A stretch of DNA of 25,445 nucleotides from Thermoprotei archaeon. GTDB taxonomy: Archaea; Thermoproteota; Thermoprotei; Thermofilales; B15-G2. Position 1 is the stretch's first letter. Every line of letters starts with the position of its first letter. The stretch spans positions 1 to 25,445 of the forward strand of contig QMRV01000032.1 of NCBI GenBank assembly GCA_003649445.1. Reading direction: 5' to 3'. Shown here in pieces: positions 14,457 through 22,195 of the stretch. The position numbers were made by a program, and so were the translations under genes. The notes beneath the pieces are model-generated. The model made no database searches. It had not been told where the DNA came from and worked only from the letters and a program-made list of their open reading frames with translations.

Positions 14457-15092
14457 TTAGGGACTAGTTAGCGCTGCATACCAGCTAGCTATACCTCTCA
14501 TAATCATTTCAGCTGCTATAGCAGCGACAATAACTGCCATAAATCTGCCTACTGCTCTCACTACGCTAGGCTTCATTAACTCTATTAATTTCTCGCCGAA
14601 TCTCAGAGTCAAGTAAGTAGCTAGTACCGCTAAGTACGCCGCTACTAGTACAAAAACAGTGTTCATTAAAGACACTTTCCTGGTAGTCAATAAAATAAGA
14701 ATAGTCATTGTGCCTGGACCTACAATTAAGGGAGTAGCTATAGGCACTACAGCAATATCCTCTGGATCAAGCTCTCTTGTCCGGGGAGGCCCGCCGAGCA
14801 TCTCAGCAGCTATAATCATTAGAAGTACTCCTCCTCCCACCTGAAGCGAGCTAACGCTAATATCGAAGAAAGCCAGCAAGTAGTCTCCAGCTAGCGTAAA
14901 TACTGTTACTAAGAATAAGATAACTATGCTGGCTCTAAGCACAATAGCATTTCTCTTTTCTTTGCTAAAGTCTTCTGTGAGTGAAATAAATACAGGTAGG
15001 ACTCCAGGTGGATCCATTATAGCGTATATTTGAATAAAATAAACAATTAAATCAGTCAGTGTAGGCTGACTCACAGCTTCTTGAACTAACAC
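14457..15092 (-). CDS. MarC family integral membrane protein
   Basis: The 211-residue protein has about six membrane helices, the standard MarC/UPF0056 length and layout. Family signatures include YAIMDPPGVLPVFISLTED near the N-terminus (a variant of the usual DPxG motif), GGGVLLMIIAAEML in the middle and ATPLIVGPGTMTILILL. The molecular function is not established; a transport role has been suspected. The start is GTG at 15092, 12 bp after the V4R gene, with no promoter of its own, so the two are co-transcribed from 15935. Confidence 0.88.
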   Translation of the reverse strand: MLVQEAVSQPTLTDLIVYFIQIYAIMDPPGVLPVFISLTEDFSKEKRNAIVLRASIVILFLVTVFTLAGDYLLAFFDISVSSLQVGGGVLLMIIAAEMLGGPPRTRELDPEDIAVVPIATPLIVGPGTMTILILLTTRKVSLMNTVFVLVAAYLAVLATYLTLRFGEKLIELMKPSVVRAVGRFMAVIVAAIAAEMIMRGIASWYAALTSP

Positions 15093-15104
15093 TAGTTAAA
15101 AATC

Positions 15105-15908
15105 TTACTCTTTAACAATATGAAAAATACACTTATCGTCTCCAGCACTAAGACACTCTACTTCCTCTACTCTGTACCTCGATTTAAGTCCTCCCTCTAA
15201 ATATCCTGCAAGATAGCCTCTAGTCCAGTGACAAGACGGCTCTCCCTCTTTTCTACAACATATTGCCTCGAAATTGTCTAGTATTTCAATATAGTATTCT
15301 CTAGGCTCAATTTCCTCGATTTTAAAAACATAGCCGCGCCCCGTAAACATCCATATAGCCGAAAATCTCTTTAGCACATCTACTTCACTAAAAAACTTCA
15401 CTCTCTTAGCTGCATCGAGTTCAGCTAAAGTAAGACCCCATGTTCTACCAAGCAGAAAAAGTAGAGCTTTTCCCTCGTCTCCCCACCGCTCTTTAATAAC
15501 AGCCATACCTTTACTAAAATGTTCTGCATCAAAAAGTACAGCTCTCCTCAAAGTACCGTGGTATACTAGAGGAAAAGCTCTCGAAAACCTTACTTCGGGA
15601 TCAGCCCTTTTAACATAGTACTCTACTTTAATTACTTCGGGTAGAGAATCTATTTCGTCAGCAGCCTTCTCGACTGACTCAAAGCTTTCAACGAGCTCAG
15701 CTATAATAAATAGAGGCCTAAAGCCTTTAACAGCGACTCCGGTGCCTATTTCTTCTGCCTCTATACCATTTTCGCACAGCTTCTCAATGACTTTAGGTAG
15801 TGCTCGAGATAAGTCAGTTACGAGAACAATAAGCTCGACAAAAGTTTTTCCTGGAGCATAGACATAGCCGAAAACTTCTCTAGCATAAATGTCTTTAACT
15901 CTGTGCAT
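15105..15908 (-). CDS. ACT-like plus V4R-domain sensor protein
   Basis: The 267-residue protein combines an N-terminal ACT-like region (about 25-105, TFVELIVLVTDLSRAL then GIEAEEIG) with a C-terminal V4R domain (about 135-265). The V4R signature is visible as EAICCRKEGEPSCHWTRGY followed by VEECLSAGDDKCIFHI-type residues (VEECL read as VEEVECL), with conserved cysteines and a GY-G pattern. V4R domains bind small hydrophobic or aromatic ligands or metals in regulators. There is no DNA-binding domain, so it is probably a ligand-binding sensor or chaperone. It is first in an operon with marC; ATG 15908 is leaderless from the TATA box at 15933-15938. Confidence 0.8.
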   Translation of the reverse strand: MHRVKDIYAREVFGYVYAPGKTFVELIVLVTDLSRALPKVIEKLCENGIEAEEIGTGVAVKGFRPLFIIAELVESFESVEKAADEIDSLPEVIKVEYYVKRADPEVRFSRAFPLVYHGTLRRAVLFDAEHFSKGMAVIKERWGDEGKALLFLLGRTWGLTLAELDAAKRVKFFSEVDVLKRFSAIWMFTGRGYVFKIEEIEPREYYIEILDNFEAICCRKEGEPSCHWTRGYLAGYLEGGLKSRYRVEEVECLSAGDDKCIFHIVKE

Positions 15909-15932
15909 ACGTGTACAAAAAGAACCAGCGCA

Positions 15933-15938
15933 TATATA
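15933..15938 (-). promoter_or_regulatory. TATA box of the V4R-marC operon
   Basis: TATATA on the minus strand, preceded by GG, lies about 27 bp upstream of ATG 15908. It predicts a leaderless mRNA. Confidence 0.7.
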
Positions 15939-16209
15939 CCTTTTTATTTTAACTGAAATAAATAGTGTTCAATATTTCAGGAAACCATAAAAACATTTTT
16001 ATTCTTTTTTATTCTTTTCTCTAATACCCCTTAAATAAAATCTAAGCGATACACTATATATTTCCGAAAAAATCAACAAATACTCAAAAAACAGTCACTT
16101 TTATAGCTGTTCAACTTATATTTACTTTGCGTAAAAATATTAACTAAATTATTATTTTTACTCAATTTTTCCCTTAAAATCAGGCTCAGTTCCACTTCAC
16201 TAGGTAAGT
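15939..16209. other. AT-rich intergenic region, no gene seen
   Basis: The stretch separates the divergent V4R and DUF362 promoters. It is very AT-rich with many A and T runs. A short minus-strand open frame (16073-16282) crosses into the DUF362 gene and has no recognisable features. I see no tRNA, structured RNA or clear palindrome here. It is longer than other divergent gaps in this window, so a small RNA cannot be excluded. Confidence 0.5.
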
Positions 16210-16218
16210 ATTTTAAAG
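16210..16218 (+). promoter_or_regulatory. TATA box of the DUF362 gene
   Basis: ATTTTAAAG is centred about 27 bp upstream of ATG 16241 and predicts a leaderless transcript. Confidence 0.6.
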
Positions 16219-16240
16219 GAAAGGCTGATAGTAGTACTGT

Positions 16241-17356
16241 ATGTCTGAAGTATATCTTATCAAGTTTACTAGGCATACTCACAACATATTAAAGTACACT
16301 AGAATACTTCTCGAAGCTACTAACTTCAAAAATAATCTGAAAGAAGGAGAGCTAGTTGCAGTAAAACTGCATTTCGGCGAACGAGGAAATATGCGTCATC
16401 CAAGACCCCAAATAGTTAAAGCTATAGTAGACTACATTAAAGAAAATGGAGCACTCCCGTTTTTAACAGACACTACCACTCTTTACTCGGGGTACAGGCG
16501 AAACGCTGTTGAGTACTTAGAGACAGCTGCTATTAACGGCTTTACAATAGGGACTGTTGATGCGCCGGTAATAATTGCCGACGGTCTCCTTGGAAGAGAC
16601 TACAGAGAAGTAAAAACTCCCGGTGAACTAGGATCCGTTGCAGTAGCTTCAGCTATTGCTGAAGCAGACGCTATGGTAGTTTTATCGCACTTTAAGTTCC
16701 ACGTGTCATTTGGCTTCGGAGGAGCATTAAAAAACCTAGCTATGGGCTGCGTTGCCCGTAAAACTAAATTTGATATGCACGCTGTAGCTAAGCCAGAAAT
16801 CATACCGGAGCGCTGTATTGGCTGTGGACTTTGTGCAAGACACTGTGCATGGGGCGCTATCTCTATTAAAGAAGGAAAAGCAGTCATAGATTACAGCAAG
16901 TGTGTTGGCTGTGGAGACTGCGTTGCTATATGTAGGCAGAAAGCCGTCCGCATGCCCTGGGGTACAGGTGAACACGTAGAGAAAATGCTTAAGAGAGCAG
17001 CTGAAGCCGTATGTGGTGTTTTAAAAACATTTGATAAAAATAAAGTACTTTACATAAACTTACTTGTGGAAATAACTAGACTATGTGACTGCGCTACTTC
17101 ACTTGAGCCCCCAGTAGTAGTTGACATAGGTATGCTCGCTTCCTATGACCCCGTGGCAATAGACCAGGCTTCGCTCGATTTAGTCAATAATGCTCCAGGA
17201 TACTATTTCAAAGAAGACGGGTCTTTAGAAAAAATAGAAGCAGGCGTAGATAAAGTAAAGTTCTTCTTCCCTGAAGTAAAGTACTGGATACTACTAGAAG
17301 AAGCAGAAAAAATGGGAATAGGTCAAAGAAAGTACAAATTAATTAGGCTAGGATAG
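16241..17356 (+). CDS. DUF362 protein with two 4Fe-4S ferredoxin motifs
   Basis: The 371-residue protein has a DUF362 N-terminal part (about 1-185: VAVKLHFGERGN, DTTTLYSGYRRN, HFKFHVSFGFGGALKNLAMG), then a bacterial-type ferredoxin insert (about 187-245) with CIGCGLCARHC and CVGCGDCVAIC, each binding one [4Fe-4S] cluster. The DUF362 part resumes to the end, including a cysteine pair in LCDCATSLEP and DPVAIDQASLDL. The specific reaction is unknown; an electron-transfer or redox-sensing role fits the clusters. It is a single gene with a leaderless promoter; its 3' end overlaps the convergent gene at 17348-17617 by 9 bp. Confidence 0.9.
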   Translation: MSEVYLIKFTRHTHNILKYTRILLEATNFKNNLKEGELVAVKLHFGERGNMRHPRPQIVKAIVDYIKENGALPFLTDTTTLYSGYRRNAVEYLETAAINGFTIGTVDAPVIIADGLLGRDYREVKTPGELGSVAVASAIAEADAMVVLSHFKFHVSFGFGGALKNLAMGCVARKTKFDMHAVAKPEIIPERCIGCGLCARHCAWGAISIKEGKAVIDYSKCVGCGDCVAICRQKAVRMPWGTGEHVEKMLKRAAEAVCGVLKTFDKNKVLYINLLVEITRLCDCATSLEPPVVVDIGMLASYDPVAIDQASLDLVNNAPGYYFKEDGSLEKIEAGVDKVKFFFPEVKYWILLEEAEKMGIGQRKYKLIRLG

Positions 17357-17617
17357 CGCTGTTTCTTTAAGCCATGTTTCCAGCTTTTCTCTCTTAAAAA
17401 CGTATTTATGTTTAAGTGAAGTAGCTTTAAGCTGCTTAGCTAGCTCCTTTAAAGCTCGAGAAAAACATATGACTTCACGTTTACTTGTTTTCCTCCCTCC
17501 ATAATATCGTCTCAAGTCTTTTGAACTTAAAGTAACAATACCTCCTTTTGTTTGAGAAAGCTTTTTCTCAGCAACTATCCTCACCAGCCTAAACCCCTCA
17601 GCCATCCATCTATCCAT
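17348..17617 (-). CDS. Small basic protein of unknown function
   Basis: I do not recognise the family. The 89-residue protein is strongly basic (many Lys and Arg, for instance DLRRYYGGRKTSKRE around residues 34-48) and predicted mixed helix, with a C-terminal FKREKLETWLKETAL. This would suit nucleic-acid binding. The start could be ATG 17617 or ATG 17605; a GAGGGG ribosome site just upstream of 17617 supports the first. It overlaps the convergent DUF362 gene by 9 bp. Confidence 0.6.
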   Translation of the reverse strand: MDRWMAEGFRLVRIVAEKKLSQTKGGIVTLSSKDLRRYYGGRKTSKREVICFSRALKELAKQLKATSLKHKYVFKREKLETWLKETALS

Positions 17618-17710
17618 TAACTTCCCCTCAAAACACTTTTAGTAACTATACTCATAGGGAATTTAAGCCTTTTGTCCGGCAGTCCTACTATTAATTGAAT
17701 AATTAACAAA

Positions 17711-17760
17711 ATAAAAATTTTTCGTATTCAAAAAAGACCAGACTATATTTGTTTATAAAA
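17711..17760 (-). terminator. T-rich terminator region after the ribbon-helix-helix gene
   Basis: Reading down the minus strand from the stop at 17778 there are successive T-tracts (CTATTTTTAT near 17755-17764, six Ts at 17730-17735, then AATTTTTAT near 17713-17721). Such tracts end transcripts in archaea without a hairpin. Confidence 0.45.
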
Positions 17761-17777
17761 ATAGATAATTTGATAAT

Positions 17778-17984
17778 TTAACCCATCATTAGGCCTCTTC
17801 TTTCAGTTCTAGAGTAAAGCTCTCTATTAAGTAGATCTCTTACAGCGACGCGAATCGCTTCACTGCGACTAGGATAGCGTCCTCCCTCAACAAGTTTTTC
17901 GAGACCCTGAACAAGATGGTCGGGAAGGTGTACTGTTATTAGCCGCATGTTGGATTTTCTGCCCACAGCCCCCAGCTTCCTCAT
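17778..17984 (-). CDS. Ribbon-helix-helix (CopG-type) transcription regulator
   Basis: The 68-residue protein has a strand MRLITVHLPDHLVQGL, then two helices including GRYPSRSEAIRVAVRDLL, the standard ribbon-helix-helix form that binds DNA as a dimer. The tail is basic (ELYSRTERRGLMMG). The open frame reaches back to a TTG at 18002, and ATGs exist at 17993, 17984 and 17948. ATG 17984 is chosen because the TATA box at 18006-18013 gives a leaderless start there. No toxin gene is adjacent, so it is probably a free-standing regulator; its target is unknown. Confidence 0.82.
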   Translation of the reverse strand: MRKLGAVGRKSNMRLITVHLPDHLVQGLEKLVEGGRYPSRSEAIRVAVRDLLNRELYSRTERRGLMMG

Positions 17985-18005
17985 GTTAAGCATAGTATCC
18001 AAGAG

Positions 18006-18013
18006 ATTTAAAA
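18006..18013 (-). promoter_or_regulatory. TATA box of the ribbon-helix-helix gene
   Basis: TTTTAAAT on the minus strand is centred about 26 bp upstream of ATG 17984. Just upstream is an unusual GC-rich patch, GTACCCGGGGGGTC (18016-18029), with a CCCGGG core in otherwise AT-rich DNA; it could be an autoregulatory site. Confidence 0.6.
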
Positions 18014-18151
18014 CCGTACCCGGGGGGTCGTGAATAAGAGCGTATTATACAGATATTTTACCTACTCTTTTACCCAAAAATATTCGAAGATAGCTGTAAA
18101 AATACATTTTTATGTGCCTACTATTTCACAGAATACTTTATTAACAAAAGT

Positions 18152-18174
18152 TTTTCTCAAAAGAGAAGAGAAAA
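18152..18174 (-). terminator. Hairpin downstream of the ACT-domain gene
   Basis: TTTTCTC (18152-18158) pairs with GAGAAAA (18168-18174) around a 9-nt loop, about 36 bp past the stop at 18210. On the minus strand the hairpin is followed by ACTTTTG. It may end that transcript. Confidence 0.4.
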
Positions 18175-18209
18175 GGTCAAGAAAAGTTAGCTACAATGAT
18201 ACTTAAATT

Positions 18210-18893
18210 CTATATATTTTGCACAAACCGTCTAGCATTGAGTATAAGTTTCTCTAGAACAGTATACGCTTTGAGAGCTTCTCTTCTATCTACTATGAGA
18301 ATAGTGTCAGTGTGACATGAGATAAACTGAGTTATGTTTATTCCTTGACTAGCTAGCGCTGAAAGAATGTAGGCTATTACTCCAGGAGTTTTGATTATCT
18401 CACGGGGGCTCGTAATGAGTATTGCTGTCTGATTTTCTAGAACTTCTACATCGCCTATTTTAGCTAAAGTTTTTTCGATTAAGCTCCGTATACTATTGTA
18501 GAGGTCTTTATCCATCATTATAGTCATGTGTCTAGAACTCTGAGTCACTTGAAGAAAACCAGTCTTTTTTAGAAAAACTTCTTTAGTTAATACACTAGAA
18601 CCCTGTACTCCACAAATAGTGCACACGACAATATCATTTATTAATTGTAGAGAACTAGAAGCAATTATTTCTCTTACACGGTCTTCGGTGAAACTCTTTT
18701 CTTCAAGTTTCTCAGCAAATCTTCTTAAAGCCATTTTTACTGCAGGAATATTTTCTTTACCTAAATTTAGCTCAGAGACAATTAATCTAGCCAGGGCGCT
18801 ATAGTTTACTATTTTTTTCGATAGTGCTTCAAGTAAATAGGGTCTTGAGGAAACATATTCTCTCACAATGTTACTTATATTCTCTCGTCCCAC
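18210..18893 (-). CDS. ACT-domain protein, putative amino-acid-responsive regulator
   Basis: The 227-residue protein has a helical N-terminal part (about 1-75) that may be a helix-turn-helix-like DNA-binding region (YSALARLIVSELNL, PAVKMALRRF), and two ACT-like units. The last one is clear (about 165-220): TPGVIAYILSALASQGINI then DTILIVDRREALKAYTVL, as in aspartokinase ACT domains that bind amino acids. GTG 18893 is predicted leaderless from AATATT at about 18912-18919. It is divergent from a polar amino-acid ABC transporter, with a palindrome between the starts, which suggests it controls that transporter. This link is inference. Confidence 0.75.
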   Translation of the reverse strand: MGRENISNIVREYVSSRPYLLEALSKKIVNYSALARLIVSELNLGKENIPAVKMALRRFAEKLEEKSFTEDRVREIIASSSLQLINDIVVCTICGVQGSSVLTKEVFLKKTGFLQVTQSSRHMTIMMDKDLYNSIRSLIEKTLAKIGDVEVLENQTAILITSPREIIKTPGVIAYILSALASQGINITQFISCHTDTILIVDRREALKAYTVLEKLILNARRFVQNI

Positions 18894-18895
18894 AA

Positions 18896-18943
18896 GTTAC
18901 ATTTGTAACAGGAATATTTCAATCTTATGCTATATGTTACATT
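18896..18943. promoter_or_regulatory. GTTACA palindrome and repeat between ACT gene and amino-acid transporter
   Basis: GTTACA-TT-TGTAAC (18896-18909) is a perfect inverted repeat directly at the transcript start predicted for the ACT gene. GTTACATT recurs at 18936-18943, and both copies are followed by GGAATAT (18911-18917 and 18945-18951), which forms the TATA region of each divergent promoter. This arrangement fits a regulator controlling both genes. Confidence 0.55.
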
Positions 18944-18946
18944 AGG

Positions 18947-18983
18947 AATATATTTGTCCCAATTTAAACCTAGACGAGGTGAT
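18947..18983 (+). promoter_or_regulatory. Promoter and ribosome site of the amino-acid ABC operon
   Basis: AATATATT (18947-18954) predicts a transcript start near 18976, the first base of GAGGTGAT (18976-18983). That strong ribosome site ends 4 nt before GTG 18988 and selects this start over GTG 18979, which lies inside the site itself. Confidence 0.6.
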
Positions 18984-18987
18984 ACAT

Positions 18988-19812
18988 GTGAACAAGAATC
19001 TGTTAATAGGAATAGCCGTAGGTCTAGTAATAGGAATCATTGTAGGAGCGACAGCCTCTGCCGTGCTGCCACTCCTCCATAAACATAAAGAAGAAAGCTT
19101 ACTCGAGAAAATTAAGAAAAGAGGAGTCTTGATAGTCGGGACTAGCGCTGACTGGCCTCCATTCGAGTACATTGATAAAAGCGGGAATTATGCCGGAATA
19201 GATATCGAGATAGCTAAAAAGATAGCTGAAGCAATTGGAGTAAAACTTGAGATAAAAGACATTAAGTTTGACGCGCTTATTGCTGCTCTTAAGGGAGGAG
19301 AAATAGACATGATTATAGCTGACATGACTCCTACAGCTGAAAGAGAAAAGGAAGTTGATTTCTCTACGCCGTACTACTTAGATGTCTTTGTCTTCGTAGT
19401 ACTCAAATCATCCAATATATCTTCTCTAGAAGACCTATACGGTAAAACAATTGGTGTTCAGCAAGGAACTATTCAAGAAGAATGGGCTAATGAGCATCTT
19501 AAAGGCAAGTGCACTATTAAGAGCTATACTAAAGTCTACCCCGACATGGTCTTAGTTCTCGAGAGAGGAGATGTTGACGCTATACTAATATCTAAAACTG
19601 TAGCAGAGGTGCTTATGGCTAAAGACCCTGAGCTCAAAATAGCTTTCCTAGTAAAGGGAACAGAGGAATACGCAGCTATAGCAGTGCCAGAGAATGCCGA
19701 GGACTTAAAGTATGTTGTAAACAAAGTAATCGAGCAGTTAAAGAGCTCCGGTGAACTAGACAAGATTATTCAGCAGGAAATAGTCAAGTGGCTTAAAGAA
19801 CAGGGCGGCTAA
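18988..19812 (+). CDS. Polar amino-acid ABC transporter substrate-binding protein
   Basis: The 274-residue protein has an N-terminal membrane anchor (about 4-25, LLIGIAVGLVIGIIVGATAS) and a type-2 periplasmic binding domain of the family that binds polar amino acids. Signatures are GVLIVGTSADWPPFEYID, GIDIEIAKKIAE, LKGGEIDMIIADMTPTAERE and VDFSTPYY, where the Thr, Arg and Asp residues normally hold the amino-acid carboxylate and amino groups. It is exported and held at the outer membrane face. It is first in an operon with the permease at 19834 and ATPase at 20501. The preferred ligand cannot be told from sequence. Confidence 0.92.
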   Translation: MNKNLLIGIAVGLVIGIIVGATASAVLPLLHKHKEESLLEKIKKRGVLIVGTSADWPPFEYIDKSGNYAGIDIEIAKKIAEAIGVKLEIKDIKFDALIAALKGGEIDMIIADMTPTAEREKEVDFSTPYYLDVFVFVVLKSSNISSLEDLYGKTIGVQQGTIQEEWANEHLKGKCTIKSYTKVYPDMVLVLERGDVDAILISKTVAEVLMAKDPELKIAFLVKGTEEYAAIAVPENAEDLKYVVNKVIEQLKSSGELDKIIQQEIVKWLKEQGG

Positions 19813-19833
19813 CATTAGTAAAGGGACCCTTAT

Positions 19834-20496
19834 ATGAATCCTGTATTTTTTATAATTGAGATACTGCCTTTTCTCCTACAAGGGCTCTGGATGACTATCT
19901 ACGTAAGCTTCGCTTCCTTTGCACTAGGCTTTCTGCTAGCAGTACTATTTGCTCCCCTCAGGATATTCGCAAAAGAAATAGCAGACCCACCTATCACAGC
20001 GTACGTCGAAGTCTTCCGAGGAACCCCTGTACTAGTACAGCTACTCTTCATATACTTCGGACTACCCTCTCTAGGAATAAAACTAGACCCAGTACTCGCA
20101 GGTATAGTCGCCTTAGGACTAAATAGCGCTGCCTACCAGTCAGAAATCTTCAGATCTGCCCTAAAGGCGATACCCAACGAGCAAGTCTTGGCAGCAGAGT
20201 CTCTCGGGCTATCTAATATACAGATCTATAGATACGTTATACTGCCGCAGGCACTTAGAGTAGCTGTCCCATCACTCATAAATGAGATAGTAGCATTAAT
20301 TAAAGAAAGCTCCCTCGTATCAATTATCGGCGTAGCTGAATTAACACGCCGCGGAGAATACTTAGTGGCCATAACATTCAAGCCCCTCGAAGTATTTACT
20401 GCAGTAGCGCTAGTATACTTCATTGTCTGCTACACTACATCAAGGCTAGCTAAAGTAGTAGAAAAGAAATTTAAGATCCCCGGCTACAGAGAGTGA
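19834..20496 (+). CDS. Polar amino-acid ABC transporter permease (HisM/GlnP type)
   Basis: The 220-residue protein has about five membrane helices. The start GLWMTIYVSFASFALGF, the stretch VEVFRGTPVLVQLLFIYFG and the coupling loop AAESLGLSNIQIYRYVILPQ, which docks onto the ATPase, are diagnostic of this family. A single permease gene suggests a homodimeric channel. It lies 21 bp after the binding-protein gene and 4 bp before the ATPase gene. Confidence 0.93.
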   Translation: MNPVFFIIEILPFLLQGLWMTIYVSFASFALGFLLAVLFAPLRIFAKEIADPPITAYVEVFRGTPVLVQLLFIYFGLPSLGIKLDPVLAGIVALGLNSAAYQSEIFRSALKAIPNEQVLAAESLGLSNIQIYRYVILPQALRVAVPSLINEIVALIKESSLVSIIGVAELTRRGEYLVAITFKPLEVFTAVALVYFIVCYTTSRLAKVVEKKFKIPGYRE

Positions 20497-20500
20497 AAAC

Positions 20501-21274
20501 ATGGCCTTCCTAGAGATCATAGACCTAGTCGCGGGATACGATGACAACATAGTCATCAAAGGACTCTCGATGAAAGTAGAGGAAGGAGAGAAAGTAGTTA
20601 TCATAGGGCCAAGTGGCTCAGGAAAATCGACACTCCTAAAGTGCATCGTAAGGCTAGTTGAGCCTAAAAGCGGCAAAATATTCTTCAGGGGAGTAGATGT
20701 AACATCAAAGGACATCGACATAAGGAAAATTAGACAAAGAACAGGCTTCGTGTTCCAAAACTACAATCTTTTTCCACACATGACAGTACTACAAAACATA
20801 CTCCTTCCGCTCCGAGTAGTAAAGAAAATGCCTAAAGAAGAAGCCTTGAAGAAAGCACTATCAGTCCTGGAGAAAGTAGGAATGCTAGAGTACAAAGACG
20901 CATATCCGCTCCAGCTCTCGGGAGGACAGCAGCAGAGAGTAGCTATAGCAAGAGCACTAGCAATGGACCCTGAGCTAATGCTACTAGACGAACCTACTTC
21001 AGCTCTAGACCCAGAGCTAGTAGACGAAGTACTAGACATATTGAGAAAAGTAGCTAAGCAGGGAATAACACTCCTAATAGTAACACATGAACTAGACTTC
21101 GCCGAAGACGTAGCAGACAGAATAATATTCATGGAAGACGGAAAAATAGTAGAAGAAGGGCCACCTCACAAACTACTCTACAACCCAGAGAAACAAAGAA
21201 CAAAACTTTTCTTAAGAAGGATACTAAAGAGACTTCACAATAAAACTATAAACCAAGAAATAAACAGCAATTAG
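20501..21274 (+). CDS. Polar amino-acid ABC transporter ATPase (GlnQ type)
   Basis: The 257-residue ATPase has Walker A GPSGSGKST, Q-loop FVFQNYNLFPHMTVLQN, signature LSGGQQQR, Walker B LMLLDEPTSALD and the switch histidine in VTHELDFAEDVA. These are typical of the polar amino-acid uptake family. A basic tail follows (LRRILKRLHNKTINQ). It completes the three-gene operon 18988-21274. No clear hairpin or strong T-tract follows the stop. Confidence 0.94.
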   Translation: MAFLEIIDLVAGYDDNIVIKGLSMKVEEGEKVVIIGPSGSGKSTLLKCIVRLVEPKSGKIFFRGVDVTSKDIDIRKIRQRTGFVFQNYNLFPHMTVLQNILLPLRVVKKMPKEEALKKALSVLEKVGMLEYKDAYPLQLSGGQQQRVAIARALAMDPELMLLDEPTSALDPELVDEVLDILRKVAKQGITLLIVTHELDFAEDVADRIIFMEDGKIVEEGPPHKLLYNPEKQRTKLFLRRILKRLHNKTINQEINSN

Positions 21275-21364
21275 AGTCAAAACAACTAAATACTTTAATC
21301 AACAATAGTGAAAATATCGACTCAAATAAGTAATGGAATTACCGCTATTTATAATCGATATCAT

Positions 21365-21780
21365 TTACATTAAATGCGTTAACCATATTCTCTTCACCCA
21401 GTCTATTTTATCGTACTCAGAGTCTTCTGAAGCAATAAACATAATGTTGTTTCTTTCATAGCTCCTAAGTGTAGTGCATCTGAAGGCTTTATATTGTAAT
21501 CAGATAATATTTTTGCCACTTCAATGTATTCATCCTCTCCTAACTTTAGTATATTCACATAGGGTAGTATGGATGATTTGATAAAACTTAAAGATATTCG
21601 ATAAGGTATCTTATATTTTTTCCTAGATACATATACTAGTTCATTCGATACTAGTACATCTGTATAAGCTTTATATTTTCTCAATATATTGAAATAAAAG
21701 TTATCATATATTAGTCTTATCGTATTATCTGTAATAGTATTTAAGTATATAAACAGATTAGCATTAATAAATACTTTCAT
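21365..21780 (-). pseudogene. vapC: VapC-like PIN-domain toxin, frameshifted and active-site mutated
   Basis: The N-terminal frame (21403-21780) reads MKVFINANLFIYLN and runs to KPSDALHLGAMK, then shifts frame near 21451-21458, where one A of a run appears lost. Restoring it gives a normal PIN C-terminus with SEDSEYDKIDWVKRIW, ending at 21365. PIN toxins are Mg2+-dependent RNases with four acidic residues. Here the first aspartate is replaced by asparagine (N6 in FINANLF, where FIDANLF is expected); the later acids (E47, D100, and one in the shifted tail) remain. Loss of both the first catalytic Asp and the reading frame indicates a dead toxin. Its ATG overlaps the restored end of the antitoxin frame as ATGA. 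Confidence 0.8.
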
Positions 21781-22039
21781 TCAAACTCCTCCTCTAAATG
21801 AATTCCTGCAAGCTCGCCCGGCTTAAGTTCTCTCCTATTTTGAATATTTTTATGAGCTCTACATGTTTTTTGAGAGCCTCCCGAAGTTTTTCAATATCCA
21901 CTTTTCTAATAGGCTTAAGTAAAATACAATCCTTGATTTCAACAATCAGTTCATCTCCCTCTTCAATACCCACAGCCTCACGAACCGCTTTGGGAAGAAT
22001 AACATAACCCTTTTTACCAACCTTTATTTTCAGTGTCAA
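21777..22039 (-). pseudogene. vapB: AbrB-type VapB antitoxin, frameshifted near its C-terminus
   Basis: The frame 21794-22039 begins at TTG with an AbrB/SpoVT swapped-hairpin DNA-binding domain (KVGKKGYVILPKAVREAVGI, then EGDELIVEI), residues 1-45. A linker and the toxin-binding helix follow. The last residues switch frame near 21821-21828, where one A seems lost. The alternative frame reads PGELAGIHLEEEFE and ends in TGA at 21777-21779, giving the tail expected for this family and an ATGA overlap with vapC. The DNA-binding half is intact, so the broken protein could still repress its promoter. The tail that neutralises the toxin is altered. Its own TATA box is at 22073-22080. Confidence 0.75.
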
Positions 22040-22044
22040 ACCAA

Positions 22045-22080
22045 TTTCACCTACAGTTAAACTGAAGTTAATCTATATAA
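22045..22080 (-). promoter_or_regulatory. Promoter and ribosome site of the vapBC pair
   Basis: On the minus strand TTATATAG (22073-22080) lies about 26 bp before AGGTGA (22047-22052), which precedes the TTG at 22039 by 7 nt. The transcript should start at or next to the ribosome site, as at 18976. Confidence 0.55.
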
Positions 22081-22195
22081 ACTTTTTCTATTAAAATAGT
22101 TGTTTGCACTAACAATAATTTAAATTTATTTAGTTTATCTTCATTTCACAACTACTAAAATAACTCTATTTGTTTTTAGAATAGTTTAGCAATAA

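Noticed and set aside
15939..16209. tRNA or C/D-box RNA in the long divergent gap
   Set aside because: No GC-rich cloverleaf, T-arm consensus or C/D boxes were found by eye.
16073..16282. Minus-strand 69-codon frame before the DUF362 gene
   Set aside because: It overlaps the start and promoter of the DUF362 gene, has no promoter of its own and no recognisable domain.
17985..18002. TTG 18002 or ATG 17993 as start of the ribbon-helix-helix gene
   Set aside because: Both lie upstream of the transcript start predicted from the TATA box at 18006-18013; ATG 17984 fits exactly.
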